Origin: Halalkalibacter krulwichiae
GTDB taxonomy: Bacteria > Bacillota > Bacilli > Bacillales > Bacillaceae_D
NCBI RefSeq assembly: GCF_002109385.1
Contig: NZ_CP020814.1
Coordinates: 2,193,501 to 2,257,500 of the forward strand
DNA: 64,000 bases
Direction of reading: 5' to 3'
In this document: positions 1-8,682 of the stretch, one piece after another
Numbering within the stretch: position 1 is the first letter of the stretch
Layout: each line of letters starts with the position of its first letter
Program-made: the position numbers and the translations under genes
The notes under the pieces: model-generated
Databases searched by the model: none
What the model saw: only the letters and a program-made list of their open reading frames with translations
What the model was told of the DNA's origin: nothing

Positions 1-1671
1 ATTGAAGAAAAAAAGAAAGACTTAGAGTCAACTAGTAGAGTTATGTCAGAAGAAGTGATTCGGGACCGTGAAGAGATCTCTGAACAGATTAGAGCGTTGC
101 AAGAACTTAAAGCAATGGCCTCATCTTATGGATTTGATATTTCATTGCCGGCTCAAACGGCCAAAGAAGCATTTCAATGGTTATATTTCGCTTATTTAGC
201 AGCCATTAAAGAACAAAATGGAGCTGCAATGAGTCTAGGTCGTACCTCGACGTTTTTAGATATTTACATTGAACGTGATTTACAGGATGGTACGTTGACT
301 GAAGTTGAAGCACAAGAATTAGTAGATCATTTTGTTATGAAACTAAGGCTAGTAAAGTTTGCAAGAACACCAGATTACAATGAATTGTTTAGTGGTGATC
401 CGACATGGGTAACAGAATCGATTGGTGGGGTTGGTATAGATGGTAGACCACTAGTAACGAAAAGTTCATTCCGTTTCTTGCACACTCTCGAAAACTTGGG
501 ACCTGCTCCAGAGCCCAACCTAACCGTTTTATGGTCCGATCAATTACCAAGAAACTTCAAAAACTTCTGTGCAGATATGTCAATCAAAACAAGTTCGATC
601 CAATATGAGAACGATGATATTATGAGAGCGCATTTCGGAGATGATTACGGAATTGCTTGTTGTGTAAGTGCGATGAGAATTGGTAAGCAAATGCAGTTCT
701 TTGGAGCGAGAGCTAATTTAGCAAAAGCGCTGTTATATGCTGTTAATGGTGGCGTAGATGAAAAACTTAAAGTACAAGTGGGACCAGCATTTGCACCTAT
801 TACAAAAGAATACTTAGAATACGATGACGTTCTTGAAAAGTTTGACGCGATGATGGATTGGTTAGCTGAGCTTTATATGAATACACTAAATGTTATTCAT
901 TATATGCACGATAAATACAGCTATGAGCGTATTGAAATGGCATTACATGATAAAGAAATCTTTAGAACAATGGCCTGCGGAATTGCCGGATTATCTGTAA
1001 CTGCTGATAGCTTAAGTGCAATTAAGCATGGGAAAGTCAAGGTTATACGTGATGAAAATGGTATAGCGGTAGACTATGAAATTGAAGGGGATTACCCGAA
1101 ATACGGGAACAATGATGAGCGGGTCGATGAAATCGCTGTTTGGCTTGTCGAAACATTTATGGACAAATTGAAGAAACATAGAACATACCGTAATGCTGTT
1201 CCAACGATGTCTGTATTAACAATTACAAGTAACGTTGTTTACGGAAAGAAAACAGGTAATACACCAGATGGACGGAAAGCTGGAGAACCATTCGCTCCAG
1301 GAGCTAATCCACTTCATGGACGTGATAAGAAAGGGGCACTTGCTTCTTTAACTTCTGTAGCGAAAATTCCTTATGAATCTTCATTAGACGGCGTGTCAAA
1401 TACATTTAGCATCGTACCAAAAGCACTAGGAAAAGAAGAAAACGATCGTATTGGCAATTTAGTAGGAATCTTAGATGGCTACGCGAAGCAAGGTGGTCAT
1501 CACCTTAACATAAATGTATTTAATCGTGAAACATTAATTGATGCAATGGAGCATCCGGAAGAATACCCACAATTAACGATACGTGTGTCAGGCTATGCTG
1601 TAAACTTCATTAAACTAACACGCGATCAACAAATTGATGTCATAAACCGGACATTCCACGAATCACTTTAA
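1..1671 (+). CDS. pflB: Pyruvate formate-lyase, C-terminal ~556 residues (5' end outside window)
   Basis: Pyruvate formate-lyase (formate C-acetyltransferase) converts pyruvate and CoA to formate and acetyl-CoA in the cytoplasm during anaerobic growth. The reading frame is open from base 1, so the gene starts upstream; the full family length is about 740-760 residues. The adjacent catalytic cysteines (motif IACCVSAM) are encoded at 658-663. The glycyl-radical motif RVSGYAVNF lies near the C-terminus, with the radical Gly codon at 1591-1593. Both key sites are intact. The activating enzyme follows about 190 bp downstream, the usual pflB-pflA order. The promoter is outside the window. Confidence 0.97.
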   Translation: MEEKKKDLESTSRVMSEEVIRDREEISEQIRALQELKAMASSYGFDISLPAQTAKEAFQWLYFAYLAAIKEQNGAAMSLGRTSTFLDIYIERDLQDGTLTEVEAQELVDHFVMKLRLVKFARTPDYNELFSGDPTWVTESIGGVGIDGRPLVTKSSFRFLHTLENLGPAPEPNLTVLWSDQLPRNFKNFCADMSIKTSSIQYENDDIMRAHFGDDYGIACCVSAMRIGKQMQFFGARANLAKALLYAVNGGVDEKLKVQVGPAFAPITKEYLEYDDVLEKFDAMMDWLAELYMNTLNVIHYMHDKYSYERIEMALHDKEIFRTMACGIAGLSVTADSLSAIKHGKVKVIRDENGIAVDYEIEGDYPKYGNNDERVDEIAVWLVETFMDKLKKHRTYRNAVPTMSVLTITSNVVYGKKTGNTPDGRKAGEPFAPGANPLHGRDKKGALASLTSVAKIPYESSLDGVSNTFSIVPKALGKEENDRIGNLVGILDGYAKQGGHHLNINVFNRETLIDAMEHPEEYPQLTIRVSGYAVNFIKLTRDQQIDVINRTFHESL

Positions 1672-1701
1672 GTATAAAAGTATGTAGAAGGAAGTGAAGC
1701 C

Positions 1702-1820
1702 GAGATAAAAGAGTTGTTATTAATGAAAAATCCGAACGTAATAGATGCGTAGCATCCGCTACGGAAATAGAATTCTCTATGTGGCCTCGTTCGTATCTTC
1801 AATAAAACACTTTTTATCTC
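1702..1820. repeat. Nested inverted-repeat element between pflB and pflA
   Basis: A palindromic element fills most of this gap. The outer stem pairs GAGATAAAA (1702-1710) with TTTTATCTC (1812-1820). A middle stem pairs CGAACG (1733-1738) with CGTTCG (1788-1793). Inside are two small hairpins: CGTAGC/GCTACG with an ATCC loop (1748-1763) and ATAGA/TCTAT with an ATTC loop (1767-1780). It could be a small mobile repeat or a folded mRNA processing or attenuation element. Only one copy is apparent here. Confidence 0.5.
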
Positions 1821-1860
1821 AGTTTCCTGCTTTCGACTTAATAGAAAATGAGGGGTTTAT

Positions 1861-2586
1861 ATGATTGGAAAGGTGCATTCGATTGAAACATGCGGCACAG
1901 TAGATGGTCCAGGGCTGCGCTATGTCGTTTTTATGCAAGGCTGTTTATTACGCTGTCAATTTTGTCACAATCCAGATACTTGGAAGATTGGAGAAGGAAA
2001 ATCCATGACAGTTGACGAGATAATAAATGATTTGCAACATTATCTACCATACTTTGAAAGTAGTAATGGTGGCATTACAGTCTCAGGAGGAGAACCTCTA
2101 TTACAAATAGATTTCTTAATTGAGCTTTTTTCAAAGTGCAAAGAGCTTGGCATTCATACGACCATTGATTCATCGGGCGGCTGTTTTCAAGAACACCCTG
2201 AATTTTTACGTAAACTTGATCGGTTACTAGAATTAACTGATTTAATTTTGCTTGATATTAAACATATTAATACAAAGAAGCACCGTATGTTAACTGGGAT
2301 GAAAAATGAGCATATATTGAGCTTTGCCAAGCTCTTATCTGATCGCAATATCCCAATTTGGTTAAGACATGTTCTCGTTCCTGGTATTAGCGATGATTCA
2401 AATGATCTGCTAAAATTGCGTTCATTTATTGACAGCCTGAAAAATGTAGAGCGAGTTGAAATATTGCCCTATCATAAATTAGGGGTTTATAAATGGAAAG
2501 AATTAGGGTTAGAGTATCCATTAGAAGGAGTGGAACCACCTTCTGAACAAAAAATTACTGAGGCTCAAATAATATTAAATTCATAG
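1861..2586 (+). CDS. pflA: Pyruvate formate-lyase-activating enzyme (radical SAM)
   Basis: A 241-residue radical-SAM protein that installs the glycyl radical on PflB. The [4Fe-4S]-binding CxxxCxxC motif is [14 protein letters not shown] near residue 28, followed by the glycine-rich SGGEPLLQ motif typical of the family. Length matches the family (about 240-250 residues). The start is an ATG preceded by GAGGGG. It lies just downstream of pflB and ends in a strong terminator, so the two may form one anaerobic operon. The gap holds a large hairpin element that could adjust the activase-to-lyase ratio (inference). Confidence 0.97.
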   Translation: MIGKVHSIETCGTVDGPGLRYVVFMQGCLLRCQFCHNPDTWKIGEGKSMTVDEIINDLQHYLPYFESSNGGITVSGGEPLLQIDFLIELFSKCKELGIHTTIDSSGGCFQEHPEFLRKLDRLLELTDLILLDIKHINTKKHRMLTGMKNEHILSFAKLLSDRNIPIWLRHVLVPGISDDSNDLLKLRSFIDSLKNVERVEILPYHKLGVYKWKELGLEYPLEGVEPPSEQKITEAQIILNS

Positions 2587-2624
2587 AAAAATCCATTGAG
2601 AATAATCTCAATGGATTTTTCCTT
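2587..2624 (+). terminator. Rho-independent terminator after pflA
   Basis: A 15-bp perfect stem (AAAAATCCATTGAGA and its complement) with an ATAA loop runs into a T-rich tail immediately after the pflA stop codon. Confidence 0.9.
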
Positions 2625-2653
2625 TGTTTAAAAAAGATAAATAATTGAAGAGT

Positions 2654-2669
2654 TGTGATCAAAGTCACA
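2654..2669 (+). promoter_or_regulatory. FNR box upstream of hcp
   Basis: TGTGA-N6-TCACA with perfect dyad, the Bacillus Fnr/CRP-type operator. Its centre (2661.5) is 41.5 bp upstream of the start point predicted from the -10 hexamer TAAAAT (2691-2696). This is the class II activator position. Two FNR genes lie elsewhere in the window. Confidence 0.85.
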
Positions 2670-2680
2670 GAGGATTCTTA

Positions 2681-2703
2681 AAGATGTATATAAAATACAT
2701 ATT
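2681..2703 (+). promoter_or_regulatory. NsrR-like operator overlapping the hcp -10 region
   Basis: ATGTAT-N5-ATACAT with AAG and ATT flanks forms a 23-bp imperfect palindrome. It resembles the Bacillus NsrR operator (AT-rich ATGTATnTTnAATACAT type). It covers the predicted -10 box, so binding would repress. NsrR is a nitric-oxide-sensing Fe-S repressor and hcp is a common NsrR target in other bacteria. The assignment is by motif only. Confidence 0.65.
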
Positions 2704-2740
2704 AAGAAGGTAACAAATTAACTGCTCGGAGGCGATGAGA

Positions 2741-4027
2741 ATGTTTTGTCATCAATGTGAACAAACACCTACTGGAGGCTGTCAAATAATTGGAGTTTGT
2801 GGCAAAAATGAAGATATTGCAAGTTTGCAAGACACATTAGTGTTTGCATTAAAAGGGATTGCTGCCTATGCGACCCATGCAAGACAGCTTGGATATTCTG
2901 ACCCGGAGGTAGATGCGATTACACACGAAGCTTTATATATGACTTTAACAAATTCAAATTTTAATTTGCAAGAACATGTTGATATGGCGATGAAAGTAGG
3001 GTCAGCTGCAGTTAAAGTAATGGAGTTATTAGATAAAGCGCATACAAGTAGACTAGGTGTTCCTGAACCAGTAACCGTTTCTCAAAATAAAGTTGAAGGA
3101 AAAGCGATTATCGTAACTGGCCACAATTTGTTTGCTCTTGAGGAGCTACTAAAGCAAACAGGTGGGAAAGGGATTAATATATATACACACTCAGAAATGC
3201 TACCTGCCCATGGATATCCACAATTAAAAAAATACAACCACTTAAAAGGCAACATTGGTAAAGCGTGGTTTGATCAAAGACGCTTATTTGAGAAATTCCC
3301 AGGTGCTATACTTGCTACGACAAACTGTGTAATGCCAATTAAAGGCACATACTCTGACCGCTTCTTTTCTTATGATATTGCGGGCCTAGAAGGCGTTGAG
3401 AAAATTATAAATGATGATTTCACACCACTCATTCAAAAAGCCCTTTCACTTCCAGATGCAAACATTGAAAGTGATGAAAAGCTAACTACAGGTTTCCATC
3501 ACGAAACAGTCATTGGCATTGCTCCTGAAATAGTAAGTGCAGTAAAAGCAGGAAAAATTCGAAAGTTCTTCGTGATCGCTGGCTGTGATGCCCCAGGACC
3601 AGGAGGAAAATATTATCGAGAATTAGCAACATCATTGCCAAATGACACAGTCATACTTACAACATCTTGTGGAAAATTCAGATTTAATGATTATGATTTT
3701 GGCACCGTAGCAGATACAGATATCCCACGATATATTGATTTAGGACAATGTAATAACTCTGTATCTACTGTTAAAATAGCTCTTGCACTAGCAGATGCAT
3801 TTGATTGTGAAGTAAATGAACTTCCAGTTAGCATTGTCCTATCATGGTTTGAACAAAAAGCAGTTGCCATATTACTTGGTTTATTTAGCCTTGGAATTCA
3901 AGATGTACGAATTGGGCCAAAGCCCCCTGAATGGATCACGCCAGGAGTACTAGGGGTTTTGCAAGATGCCTTTAATTTAAAGTTAATTACTACGGTTGAA
4001 GAGGATCTGACGGCAATGCTACAATAA
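2741..4027 (+). CDS. hcp: Hybrid cluster protein (hydroxylamine reductase)
   Basis: A hybrid cluster protein of about 428 residues, the short class without the long helical insertion. These proteins carry a [4Fe-4S] (or [2Fe-2S]) cluster plus a hybrid Fe-S-O cluster and act on hydroxylamine or nitric oxide during nitrate respiration. The N-terminal cysteine set (MFCHQCEQTPTGGCQ then GVCGK) starts the protein. Further cluster cysteines appear in TNCVMP, AGCDAPGPG, TTSCGKF and LGQCNN. I chose the ATG at 2741 because GGAGG at 2728-2732 is 8 nt away; the ATG at 2735 is only 2 nt away. It sits behind FNR and NsrR-like boxes and is flanked by terminators. Confidence 0.95.
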   Translation: MFCHQCEQTPTGGCQIIGVCGKNEDIASLQDTLVFALKGIAAYATHARQLGYSDPEVDAITHEALYMTLTNSNFNLQEHVDMAMKVGSAAVKVMELLDKAHTSRLGVPEPVTVSQNKVEGKAIIVTGHNLFALEELLKQTGGKGINIYTHSEMLPAHGYPQLKKYNHLKGNIGKAWFDQRRLFEKFPGAILATTNCVMPIKGTYSDRFFSYDIAGLEGVEKIINDDFTPLIQKALSLPDANIESDEKLTTGFHHETVIGIAPEIVSAVKAGKIRKFFVIAGCDAPGPGGKYYRELATSLPNDTVILTTSCGKFRFNDYDFGTVADTDIPRYIDLGQCNNSVSTVKIALALADAFDCEVNELPVSIVLSWFEQKAVAILLGLFSLGIQDVRIGPKPPEWITPGVLGVLQDAFNLKLITTVEEDLTAMLQ

Positions 4028-4065
4028 AATATTTTAATCAATTATTAAATAATTATTAAAAATAC

Positions 4066-4102
4066 AGCGCAAAGCTTAGATGAAGCATTGCGCTTATTTT
4101 TT
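4066..4102 (+). terminator. Terminator after hcp
   Basis: Stem AGCGCAAAGCTT / AAGCATTGCGCT (one A-A mismatch) followed by TATTTTTT. Confidence 0.8.
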
Positions 4103-4159
4103 GTTACAAGTCTCTCACCAATGAATCTTAACGATAGTACTTAATTTTATATTAACTTA

Positions 4160-4768
4160 TTATTTGTTAACAGTTACCTTTCTCCGTGGCAATGTCCATT
4201 GATAGTGAACGGAAAGCATTCGAAGGAGGACAATTAATAGGAATAAAAGTAATGTTCCAACTGTTCCTGTAACTATGTTTAATCCTATCCCGAGTCCAGC
4301 TAACATTGTCCACGCAATATAAATCTCCTTTTGTAAAAGTAATGGCTTTCTCCTAGCTAAAATATCTCGTATCATTCCTCCTCCCGTACCAGTTAAAGCC
4401 GCAGCTACTAAAACAGCACTTAACGGATGTTCCATATTTGATGCGTAAATGGCCCCTTGAATAGAAAATGCGGCTAAGCCTAAGGAGTCAAAGAATATCC
4501 CTGTTTTCTTCCAGTGATTAACCCACAATTTGGGTAAAAAAAAGGCTAACGACATAGCGATGATTGCAATGGTGAACAGTGAGCCTTGTGCCCATAAATT
4601 AGAAACGGGAACTCCTATCAGTAAATTTCGGATCGCACCGCCTCCAAAGGCGGTAACAAGTCCTAATATGTATACACCTATCAGATCATAGTCTTCTTCC
4701 ATAGCAACGATCACACCGCTTAATGCAAAAGCAATCGTTCCGATGATATTAAGGACATCCCAAATCAT
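4160..4768 (-). CDS. TRIC-type (UPF0126/YvgT) membrane protein
   Basis: A 202-residue protein with about seven hydrophobic segments and two repeated glycine-rich signatures, GGGAIRNLL (near residue 43) and GTGGGMIRDIL (near residue 128). This is the tandem architecture of the UPF0126 family, bacterial relatives of trimeric intracellular cation (TRIC) channels. B. subtilis YvgT is a member. It acts in the cytoplasmic membrane, probably as a small-cation or metabolite channel, but the physiological substrate is unknown. ATG start with AAGGAGAAGG upstream. It stands alone between convergent hcp and the following minus-strand regulator. Confidence 0.88.
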   Translation of the reverse strand: MIWDVLNIIGTIAFALSGVIVAMEEDYDLIGVYILGLVTAFGGGAIRNLLIGVPVSNLWAQGSLFTIAIIAMSLAFFLPKLWVNHWKKTGIFFDSLGLAAFSIQGAIYASNMEHPLSAVLVAAALTGTGGGMIRDILARRKPLLLQKEIYIAWTMLAGLGIGLNIVTGTVGTLLLFLLIVLLRMLSVHYQWTLPRRKVTVNK

Positions 4769-4819
4769 ATTCCTTCTCCTTACTAATCTCTAATCTAACC
4801 TTAAATAAAGTGGGTGCTA

Positions 4820-6928
4820 CTATGTTTGATAATAAGTCGATCGTAAATAGCATGCTAATTGTAATTTCAAAGTATCTTCATTATTATCTAAGTTCAGCTG
4901 AATTAATTCTTCTATCTTTTTAATACGTTGGTATAAAGTATTAATATGGATGTGGAGTTGTTCTGCTGTTTTCACAGCTGATCGATTATTTTCCATGTAT
5001 TTTACAAGTGTCTTTTCTAATTCTTTGTTTTTTTCATTATCGGACCTCAGCGGTAAAAAAACTTCGTTGATGAATTGTACAATCTCTTGAGTAGACTGGT
5101 TTAGAAACAAACGATTTAATCCAATTTCTTTGTAACAAATAACTTCTGATTTATTTCGGGTAGATAGAAATGATATGGTCTTAGTGGCTTCATCGTAACA
5201 TGTACAGAGTTTTTCTAGACCTTTATAAGCAAAACTAATCCCTCCGCGAAAAGGAGATCCATTGTTATTCTCCCATTCCTTTTTAATAATAAGAAGTTTC
5301 TGTTGAATGTATTTGAATTGGTCTAGGTCGTGAGTGGAGAAAAGTAAAATGACTTTATTATGAAAACCATATATCACTTTTTCCATAGAGACTAGTTCAG
5401 CTTTTAATTTTAAAACGAGCTGATGTATTTCAATTTCTAGCAATTGCAACTCAGAATAGTTAGGGATTTCTAATATAGTAATGACATAATGAGCGGATGG
5501 GTTTAAACCTAGTTCTTGGGCTTGTTTCATAAGTTGGTCAGCATCTTGAGTGTTTAGCAAACCTTGAAATTGTTCGTGAATTTTTTTGTAGAAAATTTCA
5601 GTTATTGTTTGTGTTTTAACCAGTTCTAAAGTTAGTACAGAGCTACTTTGTTCTAGTGTTATTCGATCATAAATAGAAAAGCTCTTTGTCGTGCGAATGA
5701 TAAAGCATCCTAAAAAGGCAACACCATTATAAATAGGATAAAGATAGTAGCTTTGACTAGATATATTATTGATTTCTACATATAAAGGCCGTCGCCTTCT
5801 TTCAGAAAATAGCACCTTAATTTCAAATAGACTAATAGGACACTGTGTAAAATCACTTGAGTAAAATTTATTATCAAGCATGTTAAAGAAATATAAAGGG
5901 GGATCGATCATTTGGTCAATTTCAGAAATGATGGTTTCAAATCCTTTGTTTTTCAAGGAAATATTTATTAAGCTCTCATGGATCTCTTGTCTTTTTTGAA
6001 GTTGGCTATTTCTTTCTTCTAGCTGCTTACTTAACTCCAAACTTTCTAATAATCTTTTGTTTGCCTCGTTATAAAATTGTGCGTTTTGAATAGCAATTGC
6101 AGCCTGTAAAGCAAATCCGTGTAATAAATTTAAATCATAATTAACCCACACTTTCTTTTTGTACCATTGGTGAATAATCATTACACCAATTCTATTTTCT
6201 TCTATAAATATCGGCACGCACATTGCAGCTTCAGGTATCTTTCCTGCAGAAGTAATATGAAGGTAGTTCTCTGATGAGATGTTGTAAAGCTCCATCTTCT
6301 CATAAAGCTCTTCTTTTGTATTAAATATCCTGCCAATTCCATCTTCAAACACTTTACCTGTAATGGATTCTCCAACTTTAACTTTGAAATTATAAATACT
6401 TTGCTCAAAACCTACAGGTGCTTTCGGTAATAACTTTTTAGTCTGTTGGTCATAAAGAAGTAAAAAGCCTGCATCTGCAGCTGGTATTACTTTAAGAGCA
6501 TTACTAACTATTTTCTCAAGTACCTCATCAAGGTCAAGACTTGAAGTAATCGATCGAATACTATCAACTACGTTGTTTAATTCTGTTTCTTTTTTTTGAA
6601 TCATTCCTTTTGTTTGAGAGACCGAAAAGAAATAATATAAATATTCTATTTCCTCTTTGGATAATTGGAGAGCATGATTGAAAATACATACATTTACTTG
6701 ATTACCTCCCTCGAAAAAGTAATAGATGAAAATCTTATCTGTTTGCTTTTTGATAACATATAGTTGTTCATTATCGAATGTAAGAAGTGGCGGCACTAAT
6801 GAGTTTTCATTACCATGATTATATAATAGGTTACTTTTATTATTATGGTAATTTAAACCCCACACTTGAAATGGAGTGTCTTTTAATTTCTTTTTTAGAA
6901 ATAAGAGACTATAATCAATGTCGTACAA
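4820..6928 (-). CDS. GAF-domain transcriptional regulator with PucR/CdaR-type C-terminal HTH
   Basis: A cytoplasmic regulator of about 702 residues. A GAF sensor domain lies near residues 120-290, followed by a short coiled coil. A second, poorly recognised regulatory segment precedes the C-terminal helix-turn-helix (VKYMENNRSAVKTAEQLH ... NTLYQRIKKIE) near residues 640-700. PucR/CdaR-type proteins control uptake and breakdown of purines, sugar acids or amino-acid derivatives. It is divergent from the DUF5058 transporter and M20 hydrolase genes, so these are the likely targets (inference). Start: TTG at 6928 has GAGGTGGTC at good spacing; the in-frame GTG at 6937 overlaps that ribosome-binding site. 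Confidence 0.82.
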   Translation of the reverse strand: MYDIDYSLLFLKKKLKDTPFQVWGLNYHNNKSNLLYNHGNENSLVPPLLTFDNEQLYVIKKQTDKIFIYYFFEGGNQVNVCIFNHALQLSKEEIEYLYYFFSVSQTKGMIQKKETELNNVVDSIRSITSSLDLDEVLEKIVSNALKVIPAADAGFLLLYDQQTKKLLPKAPVGFEQSIYNFKVKVGESITGKVFEDGIGRIFNTKEELYEKMELYNISSENYLHITSAGKIPEAAMCVPIFIEENRIGVMIIHQWYKKKVWVNYDLNLLHGFALQAAIAIQNAQFYNEANKRLLESLELSKQLEERNSQLQKRQEIHESLINISLKNKGFETIISEIDQMIDPPLYFFNMLDNKFYSSDFTQCPISLFEIKVLFSERRRRPLYVEINNISSQSYYLYPIYNGVAFLGCFIIRTTKSFSIYDRITLEQSSSVLTLELVKTQTITEIFYKKIHEQFQGLLNTQDADQLMKQAQELGLNPSAHYVITILEIPNYSELQLLEIEIHQLVLKLKAELVSMEKVIYGFHNKVILLFSTHDLDQFKYIQQKLLIIKKEWENNNGSPFRGGISFAYKGLEKLCTCYDEATKTISFLSTRNKSEVICYKEIGLNRLFLNQSTQEIVQFINEVFLPLRSDNEKNKELEKTLVKYMENNRSAVKTAEQLHIHINTLYQRIKKIEELIQLNLDNNEDTLKLQLACYLRSTYYQT

Positions 6929-7117
6929 TTCGACCACCTCTATTAATGTAATAATATATAGTTTGATTACTCTATTATGTAAAAAGCTACATTGTAAATG
7001 ATTAATCTTAAGTGTAAAATAAAATTCACAAAAAGAAAAGACGAAAAATTCAAAATATAATGAAAGGAGAGACTTCTTAGTTTAGTTAATTTTTAATTAA
7101 AAGGGAGATGGGATAAG

Positions 7118-7825
7118 ATGGAGCAAGTTATGCAAGTAGCAAATAGTTTTCCAATTTGGGTCTTCGCTTCACTCATCGTTTTTGTTGTAATCTTTCAAGC
7201 TATTATATTTATTCGGTTGGCTACAAAAACTAGTGCGACTGTAGGGATGACTTCTAAAGAGGTAAAAGTAGCGATTAGAACTGGAGCCATTAGCTCTTTG
7301 GGACCATCTTTAGCGATCATTTTTGTTGCAATATCCCTCATTACTTTAATTGGCGATCCTGTTACTTTAATACGTATCGGTATTATTGGATCAGCTGCAA
7401 TTGAAACGGTAGGTGCAAGTATTGGTTCGCAAGCAGCAGGCGCTGACTTAGGGTCTAGTAACTATACTGCACAAGCTTTCACCGCTGCTGTATGGGTCAT
7501 GTGTCTAGGGGGAATGGGGTGGCTCTTATTCACAGCAATATTTACAAAATCGTTAGGGAAAATTCAAGGTAAGGCTGTTGCCAAAAGTAAAAACGTAAGT
7601 ATCTTAAATTCTATTGCATTTGCTGCAATGATTGGAGCCTTTAGTTACCTTGGAGGAAGTGAGATGGTTAAAGGTTATATAGAAACAATCGTATTGATTA
7701 TTGGGTTTATCTGCATGCCGATAATTCTGAATCTTTCGAATAAATACAAGCTTAATTGGTTAAAGGAATGGTCGCTCGGACTCGTTATACTTGTAGGAGT
7801 AGTGGTAGGTTACATATTATCATAG
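7118..7825 (+). CDS. DUF5058-family membrane protein, putative transporter subunit
   Basis: A 235-residue integral membrane protein with about six hydrophobic helices, resembling the DUF5058 family as I remember it. Conserved-looking features are the cytoplasmic GMTSKEVKVAIRTGAISS segment and a central loop, GASIGSQAAGADLG. ATG start with AAGGGAG upstream. A second membrane protein starts 18 bp downstream and an M20 amidohydrolase follows. DUF5058 genes commonly neighbour M20 peptidases, which suggests a two-subunit importer of amide-linked substrates. The family is uncharacterised and transport is inferred from context. Confidence 0.75.
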   Translation: MEQVMQVANSFPIWVFASLIVFVVIFQAIIFIRLATKTSATVGMTSKEVKVAIRTGAISSLGPSLAIIFVAISLITLIGDPVTLIRIGIIGSAAIETVGASIGSQAAGADLGSSNYTAQAFTAAVWVMCLGGMGWLLFTAIFTKSLGKIQGKAVAKSKNVSILNSIAFAAMIGAFSYLGGSEMVKGYIETIVLIIGFICMPIILNLSNKYKLNWLKEWSLGLVILVGVVVGYILS

Positions 7826-7843
7826 AGGAGGCGAGGAGAAGGT

Positions 7844-8566
7844 ATGTCAACAAACAATGAAGCTAGAAATTTAAATGAAAGTAAAAGTAGTGAGGGAAAT
7901 CAACCTAGTATCGATTTCGAAATTTTTCAAGAGAAATCTCATTTTTGGGGAAGGCTAACTATTTGGTCAGTTATCATTCTAACCTTAATGGTGCCCCTTT
8001 ACCTTTCATTTGTTTTAGGTTTTCATCCTGGTTGGGCGGTTATTATTTCAGGTTTCTTAGCTTATGCATCGATAATTATGTTTGTTTGGGTTGTCGAACC
8101 AATTAGTTATTATCCAATTCTCGGGGTTTCTGGAACATATCTGGCCTTTTTAACTGGAAATATAGGAAATATGTGTCTACCATGTGCTTCTATGGCTCAA
8201 AGCGTTGTTGGTGCTGAGCCAGGAACGAAGAAAGGTGAAATTACCTCTACCTTAGCAATCGCAACTGCTTCGTTAGTCAATATAACCATTTTGATTTTCA
8301 CGATATTAGGAGGTTCCTACCTAATATCTTTATTGCCAGAATCAGTAATCGAATCCTTTCGCTTTGTTCTTCCAGCTATTTTCGGTGGAGCAATTGCACA
8401 ATTTGCTATTAAAAAGCCTAGCTGGGGAGTTGTTGGAATAGCTTTTGGGTTATTTGTAAACCTTGGTCCGGTACCGCGTCCATTACAAACTTTTTTGTGT
8501 ATACTTGGAACTATTGTGGTGTGTATGCTGTTAGATAAGTTAAAAAAAGATAATAAAGCAGAATAA
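7844..8566 (+). CDS. Partner membrane protein of the DUF5058 protein
   Basis: A 240-residue protein. A hydrophilic N-terminal 40 residues precede about six transmembrane helices. A distinctive loop, GNIGNMCLPCASMAQSVVG, holds a CLPC cysteine pair near residues 108-111. RBS GAGGAGGCGAGGAG is followed by ATG. It starts 18 bp after the DUF5058 gene, so the two are co-transcribed and probably form one membrane complex. I do not recognise a characterised family. Together with the M20 hydrolase it probably imports an N-acyl or peptide-like compound (inference). Confidence 0.7.
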   Translation: MSTNNEARNLNESKSSEGNQPSIDFEIFQEKSHFWGRLTIWSVIILTLMVPLYLSFVLGFHPGWAVIISGFLAYASIIMFVWVVEPISYYPILGVSGTYLAFLTGNIGNMCLPCASMAQSVVGAEPGTKKGEITSTLAIATASLVNITILIFTILGGSYLISLLPESVIESFRFVLPAIFGGAIAQFAIKKPSWGVVGIAFGLFVNLGPVPRPLQTFLCILGTIVVCMLLDKLKKDNKAE

Positions 8567-8600
8567 CTAAAGAGGACATTCACTGATTCTTTTACATTTC

Positions 8601-8617
8601 TTGTAAGTTCCTTACAA
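8601..8617 (+). promoter_or_regulatory. Inverted repeat upstream of the M20 hydrolase
   Basis: TTGTAAG-TTC-CTTACAA is a perfect 7-bp inverted repeat about 65 bp before the hydrolase start. It is a candidate operator, possibly for the divergent GAF/PucR-type regulator. A related half-site (TTGTAAAT) appears near 6994 upstream of the transporter genes. Confidence 0.4.
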
Positions 8618-8682
8618 ACATTTTCGTATTAGAATAATGATTCATTTAATAGTTTAAGTCTTTTTAGATAGGGGGATGACTT

